DNA of 55,955 bases from Mayfieldus sp963740555 (GCA_963740555.1 CAVUES010000001.1:1-55955); one strand, 5' to 3'; shown: positions 9,052 to 18,332, counted from the stretch's first letter. Notes: generated by a model not told the origin, from the sequence alone. Made by a program: numbers and translations.

Positions 9052-9732
9052 TCACGGCTCCACGTCGGCCGGCAGGCGCCCCTCGGCCTCGAGCTTGTCG
9101 AGATGTGCCTGCATGACCATCGCCGCCGCGGGACGCAGTTGCTCGGGGACGTCGTCCCAGACCTCGGCCAGCAGGGCCGCCCGCGAGCGCTCGCCGCGCT
9201 CCAAGGCCGCGACCAGGCGCCGCTCGCGCATCATCCGGTGCTCGACGTACTCGTCGAGCTTCGTGGCCGGGTCGGTGACCCAGGGGCCGTGCCCGGGGCA
9301 GATCAGCTCCAGGTCGAGTTCCTGAAGGCGCCGCAAGGAGTCGAGATAGGCGCTCAAAGATCCAGCGTCCGGGGGGACGATGCTGAACCCCTCGCCGAGC
9401 ACGAGGTCGCCGCTGAAGCAAACGCCGTCGGTCAGGAAGCAGAGGTGGTCGACCGCATGACCGGGGGTGCCAAGCGCGGTGATCGGCCCGTGGCTCTCAC
9501 CATCGGAGATCTCGATTTCATCGCTGCCGAGCAGGGAAACCCCGGCGTTGTGGTCGTTATGTCCGTGGGTGACCAGCACCCCGCCGATCCCCCCGCGCTG
9601 CGCCGCGGCCACCCGGATCGCATCGATGTGCGACTTGTCGGCCGGGCCGGGATCGATCACCAGGCAAGGGTCGGAGCCGAACAGGTAGGTGTTGGTCCCC
9701 TCCAGCGTCATCGGACCGGGGTTCGGCGCCAC
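9052..9732 (-). CDS. MBL-fold metallo-hydrolase (glyoxalase II / LACTB2-like)
   Basis: A zinc hydrolase of the metallo-beta-lactamase fold. It shows APNPGPMTLEGTNTYLFG, VIDPGPADKSHID, the metal motif THGHNDHNAG (HxHxDH), TPGHAVDHLCFL, FSGDLVLG and ICPGHGP. The C-terminal helical part (EYVEHRMMRERRLVAALERG) matches LACTB2-type proteins that act on thioesters or nucleic-acid ends. Start choice is uncertain. GTG at 9732 gives 226 residues but cuts into a segment (HPEIARLVAPNPGP) normally conserved. The only other in-frame start is GTG at 9876, deep within the upstream WYL gene. An ATA at the WYL stop is another possibility. Confidence 0.82.
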   Translation of the reverse strand: MAPNPGPMTLEGTNTYLFGSDPCLVIDPGPADKSHIDAIRVAAAQRGGIGGVLVTHGHNDHNAGVSLLGSDEIEISDGESHGPITALGTPGHAVDHLCFLTDGVCFSGDLVLGEGFSIVPPDAGSLSAYLDSLRRLQELDLELICPGHGPWVTDPATKLDEYVEHRMMRERRLVAALERGERSRAALLAEVWDDVPEQLRPAAAMVMQAHLDKLEAEGRLPADVEP

Positions 9733-9779
9733 CAGTCGGGCGATCTCGGGATGCCCCGGGGCGAGGTCTGGCGCGGGCC

Positions 9780-11831
9780 CTATGCAGCTACCTCTTTGCG
9801 GATCGCGTCGCGGGCGTCCTCGGGCTCCAGCACCACGAGGTCTCCGGCGCCGCGCAGGATCTCGCGCACCAGCCACGGTGTGCCCGCATAGGGCACCTCG
9901 ACGACCACGGCGCCGTCGGCCAGCTCCTCGACCACGGTGCGCTCCTCGCGCAGCCAGCGGGCCCGCTCGGGCGAGACCCAGACGCGGGCCACGCTCGCGG
10001 TCGGCACCTCCCCGTCGGCCATCCAGCCCTCCACGCCGGCGATCTCCTCGACCTCGGGGCGCGGCTCGAAGGCCTTACCGGAGAGCTTCGCCTCCTTGAT
10101 GCGGTCGAGCTTGAAGTGGCGGACCGCCTCCCGGCGCAGGTCGAAGCACTCGACGTACCAGCCCTCGCGGCCGTTCTCGAGCCGGTAGGGCTCGACCTCG
10201 CGGTCGGTGAACTGGTCCTCGTTCTCCTTGTAGTACTGGAGCTCGAGCACCTTGCGCTCGGAGATCGCCTCGTTGACCTTGCGCGCCACCTCGGAGTCGC
10301 CGCCGCCGCTGGACGCGATCTCGAGCCCCTCCTCGGAGGGGTCGTGCCCGAGCGCCTTGACGATCTTCTCGCGCGCTGTTTGAAGTCCGGCCTGAGGGAG
10401 ATGGTCGCCGAACAGGTCGATCGCCGCCACCAGCGCCTTCGCCTCCAACGGCAGAAGGCGGGCCGGGCGCGCGAAGCTGTCGCCGTAGGGCTCGGAGTCG
10501 ACCTCGATCTCGTCGCCCTGGATCTCGGCGTAGAGCACGTAGGTGCCGCCGCCGAAGTTGACGACGTTCAGCACCTCGATGTCCTCGCGCAACTCCTCGC
10601 TTGACAGCTTCAGGCGCTTACGAACCTCGTCCACGGACAGTCGGCCGCCCGCCTTGGCGGCCTCGATCAGCAGGCCGGCGAGGGTGATCAGGCGGGCGAA
10701 GCGCTCGGGTCGAATCGTCGCCTCGCCGCGGCCGTTCGAGCGGCTGCGCCTCCCGTTCGCCCGCAGGGGCCGGTCGACGGTGTCGGCGGCGTCGAATCCG
10801 TTCGCATGGCGATCGCGCAGCAGGGTCACCCGCTGCTCTGCCTCCGCGCGGAGGTCCTCGGGCGCCAGCACCTCGGCGTTGTTGCGCCATCGCAGGACCC
10901 AGGAGATCAACTCGCGCTCGGAGGCGTACGGGGTCTCGAAGATCAGACCCTTGCCGGGAGCGCTGTCAGCCTTGCGCGGCGGGCGGAACTCGCCGTAGTC
11001 GCCGAAGTCGCGCTGCACCAGCCAGGTGACACGCTCGCGCAGGAAGATCTTCGCCGTGCCCCGAAGCTCGCCGAGCTGCCAGTCGGCGCGGCGCGCGTAG
11101 TCGCGGCGATCGAAGTCCTCGGGGGGCGGAAAGTCGTGCTCGGCCTTGGACGCGTAACCGACCTTTCCCTGGATGCGCGAGAGACGGAACACGCGCACCG
11201 CCTCGCGCTCGTACGAGAAGCCGATCAAATAGAACTGGCCGTCGCGGAAGACCAGGTGGTAGGGGTTGACCTTGCGCTTCTCGGTCTCGTCGCGCTCCAT
11301 CGTGTAGTAGGTGAACTCAATCGTCTTGCGGCGCGAGATCGCGGTCTCGATCTTCGAGAGCCGCTGGGAGAGGTCGCGGCCCCCCGCAGAAGCCGTGACC
11401 GCCATCTCGACCGGCGCCGGGTCCCCTTCGGTGATCGGGTTTGGGTGACCCCAGGCGACCTGCTGAAGCGCCAGCCGCAGCGGCTCCGCGTAGGCGAAGC
11501 CGCCGTCGGTGAGCAGCGAGAGAGCGGTGCGCAGCGCCGCCAGCTCGTCGTCTGAGAACTCGATCGCGTCCAGGTAATAGTTCTCCGGCGGCAGCGAGTA
11601 CAGCTCCGCCTCGAAGAAGCCCTCGCCGGGCTTTTCGACCTGAAGCTGGATCCCGAGGCTCTCGAGCTCGGCGCGGTCGGCGTAGAAGCGGCGCGCGAAG
11701 GCGTCGTCGTTCATGTCGCTGTAGCCCTCGACCTCGCGCTTGATCTCCAACGCGGAGACCGGCCTTCCCTGTGCCATAAGGAACGAGATCAAGGACAACT
11801 GACGAATCAGCTTCTCTGTGTCCTTGGCCAC
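9780..11831 (-). CDS. pafBC: Double WYL-domain transcriptional regulator (fused PafB-PafC type)
   Basis: 683 residues made of two tandem modules, each with an N-terminal winged-helix region and a WYL ligand-binding domain. Module 1 starts KDTEKLIRQLSLISFLMAQG and holds KRKVNPYHLVFRDGQFYLIG. Module 2 starts RPERFARLITLAGLLIEAAK and holds VEPYRLENGREGWYVECFDL. In actinobacteria PafB and PafC are usually two adjacent proteins that together activate the RecA/LexA-independent DNA damage response; some lineages carry them fused, as seen here. The GTG at 11831 is preferred over upstream TTG because family homology begins at AKDTEKL. The upstream spacer contains a 9-bp stem hairpin (11853-11895). Confidence 0.87.
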   Translation of the reverse strand: MAKDTEKLIRQLSLISFLMAQGRPVSALEIKREVEGYSDMNDDAFARRFYADRAELESLGIQLQVEKPGEGFFEAELYSLPPENYYLDAIEFSDDELAALRTALSLLTDGGFAYAEPLRLALQQVAWGHPNPITEGDPAPVEMAVTASAGGRDLSQRLSKIETAISRRKTIEFTYYTMERDETEKRKVNPYHLVFRDGQFYLIGFSYEREAVRVFRLSRIQGKVGYASKAEHDFPPPEDFDRRDYARRADWQLGELRGTAKIFLRERVTWLVQRDFGDYGEFRPPRKADSAPGKGLIFETPYASERELISWVLRWRNNAEVLAPEDLRAEAEQRVTLLRDRHANGFDAADTVDRPLRANGRRSRSNGRGEATIRPERFARLITLAGLLIEAAKAGGRLSVDEVRKRLKLSSEELREDIEVLNVVNFGGGTYVLYAEIQGDEIEVDSEPYGDSFARPARLLPLEAKALVAAIDLFGDHLPQAGLQTAREKIVKALGHDPSEEGLEIASSGGGDSEVARKVNEAISERKVLELQYYKENEDQFTDREVEPYRLENGREGWYVECFDLRREAVRHFKLDRIKEAKLSGKAFEPRPEVEEIAGVEGWMADGEVPTASVARVWVSPERARWLREERTVVEELADGAVVVEVPYAGTPWLVREILRGAGDLVVLEPEDARDAIRKEVAA

Positions 11832-11852
11832 GAGCGAGAGGATAGTCAGCGC

Positions 11853-11895
11853 GTGCGGGCGAACCGGCGGCCAAACGCGCAATTTGCGCCCGCAC
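11853..11895. other. Hairpin in the leader of the WYL regulator
   Basis: Arms GTGCGGGCG (11853-11861) and CGCCCGCAC (11887-11895) can pair perfectly around a 25-nt loop, 22 bp upstream of the regulator start. A second small hairpin CCCAAG-AGC-CTTGGG follows at about 11918 and may terminate the upstream yhaM-like gene. No function is shown; an attenuator or operator are both possible. Confidence 0.35.
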
Positions 11896-11975
11896 CGCGA
11901 CGGTAGAGTGCCAGCCCCAAGAGCCTTGGGCAGGCGATCCGTCAGAACAACGTCGGGCGGGAGATCGGGCCGCGC

Positions 11976-12992
11976 TCAGGCCGCGCGCGAGCCGAAGAAC
12001 GCCGAGCCCTCCAGCGCGCGGTCGAAGCTCGACCACGACTCGCCGTCCGGCAGCTCGCGCTCGAGGCGGTCGAAGCTGCCGAGCTTGCCGCCGAGGTTGT
12101 CGATCGCGTGCACGAGAGCCGCTTCGCGGGTGGCGGGCACGACCGGTGAGCCGTGCTCGAGCGCCCCGTGGTGGGAGAGGATGATGTGCAGAACCGCCTG
12201 CGCGAGGCCGGCGTCGAAGCCGCCGATCTCCTCGATCTCACGTCGAACCTTGTAGTAGCCGAGCGGGATCTCACTGTTCAGGCGTCCGGCGTCGGTGAGC
12301 TCGATCGCCAGCGGGTCGTCGTTGTAGGCCTCGGTCTTGCCGATGTCGTGAAGCAGGCCGCCGGTCACCGCGACGTCGCGGTCGATGCCCGGGAACAGTG
12401 CCGCGGCTGCGCTCACCGCCTGGGCCACCGAGACCGTGTGCTCGAGCAGGCCGTGACGGTAGGCCTGGTGGTAGTGCTTGGCGGCGGGCGCTTCGCGGAA
12501 GCGCTGCCAGGCGGCCGAGCCGGGCCCGAAGAAGCGGTCGAGCAGCTCGCGCAGCTGGGGGCGCTGGACCGTCTCGATCAGATCGCGCAGATCGGCCTCG
12601 AGGCGATCGACCGAGAGCTGCGGGCCGGGCGCGAGGTCGTCGGCGCTGAATTCGTCGCCGCGAGCCGGACGCAGGTCGAGCACCTTGATCTTGGCGCCCC
12701 ACTTGTCGCTCTGCTCGAAGGTCCCGGTGACATGCAGCGCCGAGCCCGGCTCGGCGAGGCCGTAGCGGTCCTCGGCTTCCTCCCAACAGACCGCCTCGAT
12801 CGAGCCGCTGCGATCGCCGAGCACGAGGCGCAGGAACGGCTCCCCGTTGCGCTTCTGGCGCAGGTCGCGCTCGCGCACCGCGAAAACCGCCGCCACGCGC
12901 TGGCCGGCCTCGAGCTCGCGGATCGTCAGCCGACCGTTCGGGGAGTGCCCGTTGGTGTGCTGCTCTGCGTCGAATGTGGTCTGCTCCGCCAT
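11976..12992 (-). CDS. YhaM-like 3'-5' exoribonuclease (OB fold plus HD domain)
   Basis: 338 residues. The N-terminal OB-fold (RVAAVFAVRERDLRQKRNGE, LRLVLGDRSGSIEAVCWEEA, LHVTGTFEQ) binds nucleic acid. The C-terminal HD domain carries AYRHGLLEHT, then GGLLHDIGK, then LSHHGALEHG and HAIDNLGGK as metal ligands. The order OB-HD and the length match YhaM, a 3'-5' exoribonuclease of RNA turnover. The ATG at 12992 (MAEQTTFDAEQH) is preferred over the GTG four codons upstream because of its place next to the leader. The SRPBCC gene is divergent, with about 70 bp between them. Confidence 0.85.
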   Translation of the reverse strand: MAEQTTFDAEQHTNGHSPNGRLTIRELEAGQRVAAVFAVRERDLRQKRNGEPFLRLVLGDRSGSIEAVCWEEAEDRYGLAEPGSALHVTGTFEQSDKWGAKIKVLDLRPARGDEFSADDLAPGPQLSVDRLEADLRDLIETVQRPQLRELLDRFFGPGSAAWQRFREAPAAKHYHQAYRHGLLEHTVSVAQAVSAAAALFPGIDRDVAVTGGLLHDIGKTEAYNDDPLAIELTDAGRLNSEIPLGYYKVRREIEEIGGFDAGLAQAVLHIILSHHGALEHGSPVVPATREAALVHAIDNLGGKLGSFDRLERELPDGESWSSFDRALEGSAFFGSRAA

Positions 12993-13065
12993 AACGCAGT
13001 TCACGGTAGAGAAGACTGCGGACGGCGCGGCCTCTCCCCGCGGCGTCCCGGATAGCCTCTACATC

Positions 13066-13536
13066 GTGCCCCGCTGGCGACCGGCCGAGTTCGAGGTCAG
13101 CTCCTTGGTCGCCGCCCCGCCGGAGCAGGTGTGGGAGCGGATCATCACCCCGGCGGGCATCAACCACGAGCTGCGGCCGTGGATGCGGATGACGCTGCCG
13201 CGGGGCTTCAAGCGGCTCGACCCCGAGTCGGTCGAGCTCGGAAAGCCGATTGGGCGCAGCTGGGTGCTGCTGTTCGGTGTGCTGCCGTTCGAGTACGACG
13301 ACGTCACCCTGGTCGAGCTCGAGCCCGGGCGGCGCTTTCTCGAACGCTCGCCGATGCTCAGCCAACGCTGCTGGCAACACGAGCGCATCGTCGTGCCGGC
13401 CGAGGGTGGCTCGCGGGTCACGGACCGCATCCGCATGGAGCCGCGACTCGGTCTTCCGGCGGCCCCTCTTCGGCCCATCTTCCGAGCCGTCTTTCACCAC
13501 CGCCACCGGCGGCTGCAGGCATGGTTCACGAACTAG
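13066..13536 (+). CDS. SRPBCC family protein (START-like ligand-binding fold)
   Basis: 156 residues starting at GTG 13066. The helix-grip pattern is visible: FEVSSLVAAPPEQVWERI at the start, ELEPGRRFLERSPMLSQRCW in the middle, and RIRMEPRLGLPAAPLRPIFR before a C-terminal helix AVFHHRHRRLQAWF. Such proteins bind hydrophobic ligands or act as polyketide cyclase-like enzymes. No catalytic residues can be assigned. It is divergent from the yhaM-like gene and ends 11 bp before the convergent cyclase gene. Confidence 0.75.
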   Translation: MPRWRPAEFEVSSLVAAPPEQVWERIITPAGINHELRPWMRMTLPRGFKRLDPESVELGKPIGRSWVLLFGVLPFEYDDVTLVELEPGRRFLERSPMLSQRCWQHERIVVPAEGGSRVTDRIRMEPRLGLPAAPLRPIFRAVFHHRHRRLQAWFTN

Positions 13537-13547
13537 ACGGACCCTGA

Positions 13548-15023
13548 CTAGGGAACTGTGGCCAGTCGAGTCGGCTCGTCGCGACCGCGCAGGGTCACAG
13601 CCTCGCCGAGCGACCATCGCTCCGACTCGCTTGCCGATGCCCGCTGAAGCGCCGCCTCGGAGGCGAGCAGGCGCTCCGGCCTCTCCTTGGCCAGCTCGCA
13701 GAGCCGCGCGGCCTCGTTGACCGGGTCGCCGATCACCGTGTACTCGTAGCGTTCCTCGGCGCCGACGTTGCCGGCCACCGCCGGCCCCGCCGAGACGCCG
13801 ACCCCGAGGTCCAGGTCGGGCAGCTCGGCGGCGACCCGGTCGCGGATCTCGCGGGCCGCACAGAGCGCCGCCCCGGCCGCGTCGTCGTGATCGCCGGGCG
13901 CCCCGAACACGCAGAGCGCCGCGTCGCCTTCGAACTTGTTGACCCAGCCTCCGTATCGCTCCGCGGCCTCGACGACGATGCGGAAGAACTCGTTTAGCAA
14001 CGCGACGACCTCGTTCGGCGGCCGGCGGGCGGCGATCGTCGTCGATCCGACCAGGTCCACGAACAGGGCAGCGATCTCGCGAATCTCCCCTCCCAGCTGC
14101 ACCTCGCGCTCCAGCGCCGCCTGCGCGACGTCGCGGCCGACGTGACGCCCGAACAGGTCGCGCAGCCGTTCCCGCTCCTCGAGCCCCGCGGCCATCCGGT
14201 TGAAGCCGGCCTGCAGCAGACCGACCTCGCTGCCGTCGTCGACCTCGACCCGGGTGTGGAAATCCCCGTCCTCGACACGCTCCAGGGCGAGCCGCACGGC
14301 GCCCACGGGCTCGGCCACCGAGCGAGCCGCGACGACCATCGTCGCCAGGCCCACGCAGCCCGCGACGCCAATCAGGAACAGGGTCGAGCCGACGAGCTGG
14401 CCCTCGGCGATGTTCCCGCCCGCAAGCTCCACGACAGCGAACCCGGCCACCCCCAGCAGCGGCACGCCGGTCGCAAGGGTCCAGGCCATCGTCAGACGCG
14501 CGGCGACCCCGGGTGAAACCGGGTTCGGCGGGGGACCGCCGGCAAGCGCAAGGGCGGTGATCGGACGCATCACCCTCTCGGCGAGCAGGTACTGGACCGC
14601 GCAGGCAGTCATCCCGCCGAGCAGGATCGTCACGCCGACGGCAAGCGCCGCGGTCCACTGGACGCTCGCCCAGAGCAGCGAGAAGAGCACCGCCGCGATC
14701 CCCCAGAAGACCGCGGCGATCTGGGCGAACTCGAGCGGACGGCGGAGGAACACCGCGCGCTCCTGCTCTGTGGCGGGCCTGCCCTCGCGCAGCCATCCGA
14801 TCGACCTCTCCCCTCGCCGCCGGCCCCAAAGATGTCCGACCAAGAGAGCCAAGGGAAGGTAGACGGCGAAGGCGACCACGGTCCGCACCACGAGATCGCC
14901 GAACTGATGGGAGTCGAGGGTGGGTGGAGCGAGGAAGAAGAGGAACAGCGCGACGATGACAGCCCCGATGCCGTTCGCCAGCACTCCCACCAGATCGAGC
15001 CGCCCGAGGACGCGATCCGCCAC
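13548..15023 (-). CDS. Membrane-bound class III adenylate/guanylate cyclase with HAMP domain
   Basis: About 491 residues. Several hydrophobic segments (GIGAVIVALFLFFLAPPTL, TVVAFAVYLPLALLVGHLWG, WTAALAVGVTILLGGMTACA, LVGSTLFLIGVAGCVGLATM) precede a HAMP-like linker (RSVAEPVGAVRLALERVEDG). The cyclase catalytic domain has FVDLVGST and KFEGDAALCVFGAP for the two metal-binding Asp residues, and YTVIGDPVNEAARL. It makes a cyclic nucleotide second messenger. The reading frame continues upstream through the tRNA-Phe gene, which yields a false N-terminal extension; GTG at 15023 (VADRVLGRLDLVG) avoids it. Confidence 0.88.
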   Translation of the reverse strand: MADRVLGRLDLVGVLANGIGAVIVALFLFFLAPPTLDSHQFGDLVVRTVVAFAVYLPLALLVGHLWGRRRGERSIGWLREGRPATEQERAVFLRRPLEFAQIAAVFWGIAAVLFSLLWASVQWTAALAVGVTILLGGMTACAVQYLLAERVMRPITALALAGGPPPNPVSPGVAARLTMAWTLATGVPLLGVAGFAVVELAGGNIAEGQLVGSTLFLIGVAGCVGLATMVVAARSVAEPVGAVRLALERVEDGDFHTRVEVDDGSEVGLLQAGFNRMAAGLEERERLRDLFGRHVGRDVAQAALEREVQLGGEIREIAALFVDLVGSTTIAARRPPNEVVALLNEFFRIVVEAAERYGGWVNKFEGDAALCVFGAPGDHDDAAGAALCAAREIRDRVAAELPDLDLGVGVSAGPAVAGNVGAEERYEYTVIGDPVNEAARLCELAKERPERLLASEAALQRASASESERWSLGEAVTLRGRDEPTRLATVP

Positions 15024-15040
15024 CCGGCGGCCGGATTCAG

Positions 15041-15113
15041 TGGCGAGGGGCGGAATCGAACCGCCGACACCACGATTTTCAGTCGTGTGCTCTACCAACT
15101 GAGCTACCTCGCC
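15041..15113 (-). tRNA. tRNA-Phe (GAA)
   Basis: A 73-nt canonical cloverleaf. The acceptor stem is GGCGAGG / CCTCGCC with discriminator A. The D-arm is GCTCAGTTGGTAGAGC, the anticodon stem is CACGA / TCGTG with loop CTGAAAA (anticodon GAA), and the T-arm is GGCGG-TTCGATT-CCGCC. CCA is not encoded. It lies between the cyclase and the GH15-like gene. Confidence 0.97.
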
Positions 15114-15165
15114 TCGTTGCAAGCTCCCGGAGGAGCTCGGCGAAGCAGAAGGTTAACTTGAGTGG

Positions 15166-16827
15166 ATGGGCAGGATTCGCGCCCTCCCCCTTCTGCTCGG
15201 CGCGGTGGCCGGCGGCCTGTTGGTCTCCGGAGTTTCGGGCGCCGATCCCCGAACCCCGGCCGCCCTGCCGGGCCGGCCGGCGCCGTTCCTGGGCACGGCG
15301 CTGATCGGCGGGAGCGGGCTGCTCGCCTCCGCCGATGCCTACGGCGACCTGGTCGACCTGCGCGCTCCGGGGCCGGCGGGCGAGGCGCAGATCGCGAACC
15401 CGTTTCTGCGCCAGGCGGCGGGCACCGTGCCGCCCGACACGGGCGTTGTGCCGGCGGCGGGCGCCGGTGGCCGCCCACCGCTTCCGCTCTGGCGCGCCAC
15501 CCGGCTTCGGCAGCGCTACCTCCCCGATACGAACGTGCTGCGAACGACCGCCACGGTCGCAGGCGCGAAGGTGGTGATCGCCGATGCGGCAGCCGGCGAG
15601 CAGGTCGCCCGCCGGATCGCCGTCCGCGGGCGGCCCGGGCAACGGCTGGCGCTCCGGCTCACTGTCAACCTCGACCTCGACGGCAACAGCGGCGGCGACC
15701 AGATCTCGACCTCGCTCGCCGGCTTTGTGCAGCGCGATCGAGGCAGCACCGCGCGCTGCCGGGTCGCGCCGTCCCCCAGCTCCCGAAGCACCAGCGAGGG
15801 CGAGGACGCGAGCGAGCGGCTGACCTGGACCGGGCGCGGATCCCTGGATGCGTCCATCAGCTGCGCATTCGCCGGCCGGCCGCGAGCCGCAAGGCGAATC
15901 GCGACCGAGGCGACCGCGGCCGACCGCCGCTGGTTGGCGAGGCGGCGGCCGCTTGCGCCGCGAGCCCCCGTCTGGGCGCGGCGCATGTACGCGCGCTCGC
16001 TGCTGGTCCTGCGGGCGCTCACCGACAGCCGCAGCGGTGCGGTCGCCGCCGGGGCCCGCGATCGCTGGGCCTACGTGTGGCCGCGCGATGCGGGAACGGC
16101 GGCGATCGCCCTTTCCGACTCGGGCTATCGCGGCGCTGCGCGACGGATCGCCGGTTTTCTCAGCGGCCTCGACCTCGACGCGGGGGCCCGCTTCCGCGCC
16201 GACTCCTCGCCGGTCGACGACGGCCGAGCCCTTCCCGGCGATTCGGCCGGTTGGGTGGCCGCCGCGGCGCGGGCGGCCGGAATCCACACGGCGCCGCAGG
16301 CGCCCGGCGCCTGGCGCGGCCGCGGCGACTACGGCGAGCGCGACGGCGACCGTGGCGACTATCTCGCCAACGCGATTGCCGGCGGCGCCGGCGCCGGCCG
16401 GATCAGGCGCCTGTTCGAAACCCCGGCGGGCCTCGAGCGACGCGCCGGCGACAGCGACTCGGGACTCGATTCCGCGGCGGCCTGGGCGGTTCGCCCGTTC
16501 CCCCAGCGGGCCCTCTTCGCATCCGTACGGAAATCGCTTGCTTCTCTGGAGTCCGAGGCGGGGCGCTACGGCCTGCGCCCATCGCAGGACTGGCCCCATC
16601 GCCAGGCCTGGACCGCGCCCACCGCCTGGAGCGCCTGGAGCCTCGCGGCCCTTGGCGAGCGCTCCGCGGCGCTGCGATTGCTCAGCATCCTCCGTCGAGA
16701 TTCCACGTCGGTGGGGGCGATTCCGGAGCGGGTAAGCACCCATAACGGCCTGCCGCGATCGACCACGCCGCTGGGTTGGACCCACTCGTTCGTGGTGCTC
16801 GCGCTGCGGCAGCTGTACGGGCGATGA
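15166..16827 (+). CDS. Secreted GH15-like (glucoamylase-type) six-hairpin glycosidase
   Basis: 553 residues. The N-terminus MGRIRALPLLLGAVAGGLLV is a signal peptide. The middle part contains DRWAYVWPRDAGTAAIALSD, the hallmark of the (alpha/alpha)6 barrel of GH15 proteins, then SGWDxx-like DSAGWVAAAARAAG, ERDGDRGDYLANAI and SQDWPHRQAWTAPTAWSAWS, and HSFVVLALRQLYG at the end. These enzymes cleave glucose or related sugars from alpha-glycans outside the cell. Several expected acidic residues cannot be checked without an alignment. The stop overlaps the next start as ATGA, so the lipoprotein at 16824 is probably co-translated. Confidence 0.78.
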   Translation: MGRIRALPLLLGAVAGGLLVSGVSGADPRTPAALPGRPAPFLGTALIGGSGLLASADAYGDLVDLRAPGPAGEAQIANPFLRQAAGTVPPDTGVVPAAGAGGRPPLPLWRATRLRQRYLPDTNVLRTTATVAGAKVVIADAAAGEQVARRIAVRGRPGQRLALRLTVNLDLDGNSGGDQISTSLAGFVQRDRGSTARCRVAPSPSSRSTSEGEDASERLTWTGRGSLDASISCAFAGRPRAARRIATEATAADRRWLARRRPLAPRAPVWARRMYARSLLVLRALTDSRSGAVAAGARDRWAYVWPRDAGTAAIALSDSGYRGAARRIAGFLSGLDLDAGARFRADSSPVDDGRALPGDSAGWVAAAARAAGIHTAPQAPGAWRGRGDYGERDGDRGDYLANAIAGGAGAGRIRRLFETPAGLERRAGDSDSGLDSAAAWAVRPFPQRALFASVRKSLASLESEAGRYGLRPSQDWPHRQAWTAPTAWSAWSLAALGERSAALRLLSILRRDSTSVGAIPERVSTHNGLPRSTTPLGWTHSFVVLALRQLYGR

Positions 16828-17843
16828 GAAGCTTGCGGTTGATGCGCGGCAAGGCAGCAGCGATCACAGTGGCGGTGGCTCTCGCCATCGTCAGCGCGGG
16901 CTGCGGTGAGAGCACGCCGAAGCGGGCGGTCGATGCGCGAACCGAAGTGGTGCGCTTCTTTGCCGTCAACGCGCCGGTGGTCGCGGTTCTGCACACCGAA
17001 CCGATGGCGGACCTGGTGAAGCTGAACCGCGCCGCCGACGTGACACCCGCCTGGGCGATGCTGCGAAACATGGTGCTCGGTCCGCTGCACGCCGCCGGCC
17101 TTGGGCGCGCGCAGCTCGCGCGGCTGGTGCGAACCCACGAGGAGATCGCCGGCATAGAGTCGTCGGCGCTGGCCCTCGGCGCCGCCACTCCAGCCGACCT
17201 TTCCGGGCGCAAGCCGCTACTCGTCCTCGCCACCGATCAGTCGGATCTTCTGGCCCAGCTGCTTCGTCACTCCGCCGCCAACGGGAAGCTGCGGCGCACC
17301 GGCAAGCTGCACGAGGCGACGCTGTACCAAGGCCATGGCTATGCCTATGCGATCCGCGATGGCGTGCTGGTCTCGGGCCACCGACTGAGCGACGTCCGCG
17401 CCGCGATCGACCGTCGCGATGGCGACAGCGACCGGCAGCTCGACGAGGACGTCGTCCAATCGCTGTTCGACGGCCTCACGATGCAGGGCCCGCTGCTCGT
17501 CTACGCGAACCTCGACGACGTTCGCCAGGGCGACCCGGGGCTGCGGGCGCTGGGCCGCCGGGCTCCATGGACCGCAATGCTGGGCCCGACCGCGGCAACC
17601 GTGCAAGCGGTTCGCGGCTCGCTTCAGGTCGAGGACTTCTCGAAGTCCACCGGCAACCTCACCTCCGCCGAGCTGCCGATCGGCACGGAGCCCTCGCATT
17701 TCGAGATCTCCGCCTCCAGCGCCGGCCTCCTGCTCCCGATGCCAGGGCCGATCCGGAGCCTTCTCGCCGGCCTCGCGCCCGTGGTCGGCGAAGCGACGGC
17801 GACCTCGGACGAGGTGCGCCTCAAGGCGACGGTCGGTCGCTAG
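16824..17843 (+). CDS. Predicted lipoprotein of unknown function
   Basis: 339 residues. After the start MRSLRLMRGKAAAITVAVAL the sequence AIVSAGCGES is a lipobox with the acylated Cys near residue 31, so the protein should be anchored on the outer face of the membrane. The mature part has alternating structured segments such as PLLVLATDQSDLLAQLLRHS, GYAYAIRDGVLVSGHRLSDV and GPLLVYANLDDV, similar in style to DUF3352-like actinobacterial lipoproteins. I do not recognise a catalytic site. It overlaps the GH15-like gene by ATGA, and its end overlaps the convergent SLOG gene by 4 bp. Confidence 0.75.
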   Translation: MRSLRLMRGKAAAITVAVALAIVSAGCGESTPKRAVDARTEVVRFFAVNAPVVAVLHTEPMADLVKLNRAADVTPAWAMLRNMVLGPLHAAGLGRAQLARLVRTHEEIAGIESSALALGAATPADLSGRKPLLVLATDQSDLLAQLLRHSAANGKLRRTGKLHEATLYQGHGYAYAIRDGVLVSGHRLSDVRAAIDRRDGDSDRQLDEDVVQSLFDGLTMQGPLLVYANLDDVRQGDPGLRALGRRAPWTAMLGPTAATVQAVRGSLQVEDFSKSTGNLTSAELPIGTEPSHFEISASSAGLLLPMPGPIRSLLAGLAPVVGEATATSDEVRLKATVGR

Positions 17844-18331
17844 AGAGATATTGGCCGCTGGGAGTCGAGGGCAACGGCGACCGCCCGCTCAGCGGACTCC
17901 ACCGCTGTGACGCCCGGCATTTCGGCCATCGGGCCCTCGCCGCGAGCCTGCCAGCTGCGCAGTGCGACCACCTCGCGGCCGAGGTTTCGCGCGAAGCCGA
18001 TCTCCGAGAAGGTCCCCCACTCGCCGCCGACCGCGATCACCGCCCTCCCGCTGGCCACCACGGCCAGATTGCGCGCGTAGCCGATTCCGGTGGCGACGAC
18101 GTGGGTGCAATACGGGTTCGCGTCCTCGACCGAATCCGAGGGAACGATGCCGATCACCGTGCCTCCCGCCTGCGCCGCACCGCGGGAAGCGGCCTCCATC
18201 ACGCCCCCGAGGCCGCCGCAGACGAGCACCGCGCCGGCGACGGCGAGCCGCCGGCCGACCTCTTCCGCAAGCGCCGCGAGCTCGCTGTCCTGAGGGCAGG
18301 ATCCGGAGCCAATTACAGATATCTGATGCAC
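17840..18331 (-). CDS. TIGR00725/LOG-like SLOG-fold protein
   Basis: 163 residues starting at GTG 18331 (HQISVIGSGSC). The SLOG Rossmann-like fold shows VCGGLGGVMEAASRGAAQAG for the nucleotide site and AVIAVGGEWGTFSEIGFARN in place of the PGGxGTxxE motif of LOG-type phosphoribohydrolases. Family members release free bases from nucleotide monophosphates or sense nucleotides. The Glu following GT is kept (GTFSEIG). The start codon sits against a heptamer-repeat hairpin that also encodes the last codons of the upstream helicase gene. Confidence 0.8.
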   Translation of the reverse strand: MHQISVIGSGSCPQDSELAALAEEVGRRLAVAGAVLVCGGLGGVMEAASRGAAQAGGTVIGIVPSDSVEDANPYCTHVVATGIGYARNLAVVASGRAVIAVGGEWGTFSEIGFARNLGREVVALRSWQARGEGPMAEMPGVTAVESAERAVAVALDSQRPISL

Positions 18332-18332
18332 T

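Noticed and set aside
12271..14829. 852-codon open frame on the minus strand
   Set aside because: Arg/Gly/Ala-rich shadow of the cyclase, SRPBCC and HD genes with no domain similarity.
15023..15122. N-terminal extension of the cyclase (GEVAQLVEHTTENRGVGG...)
   Set aside because: This peptide is the well-known false translation of a tRNA gene; the region is tRNA-Phe (15041-15113).
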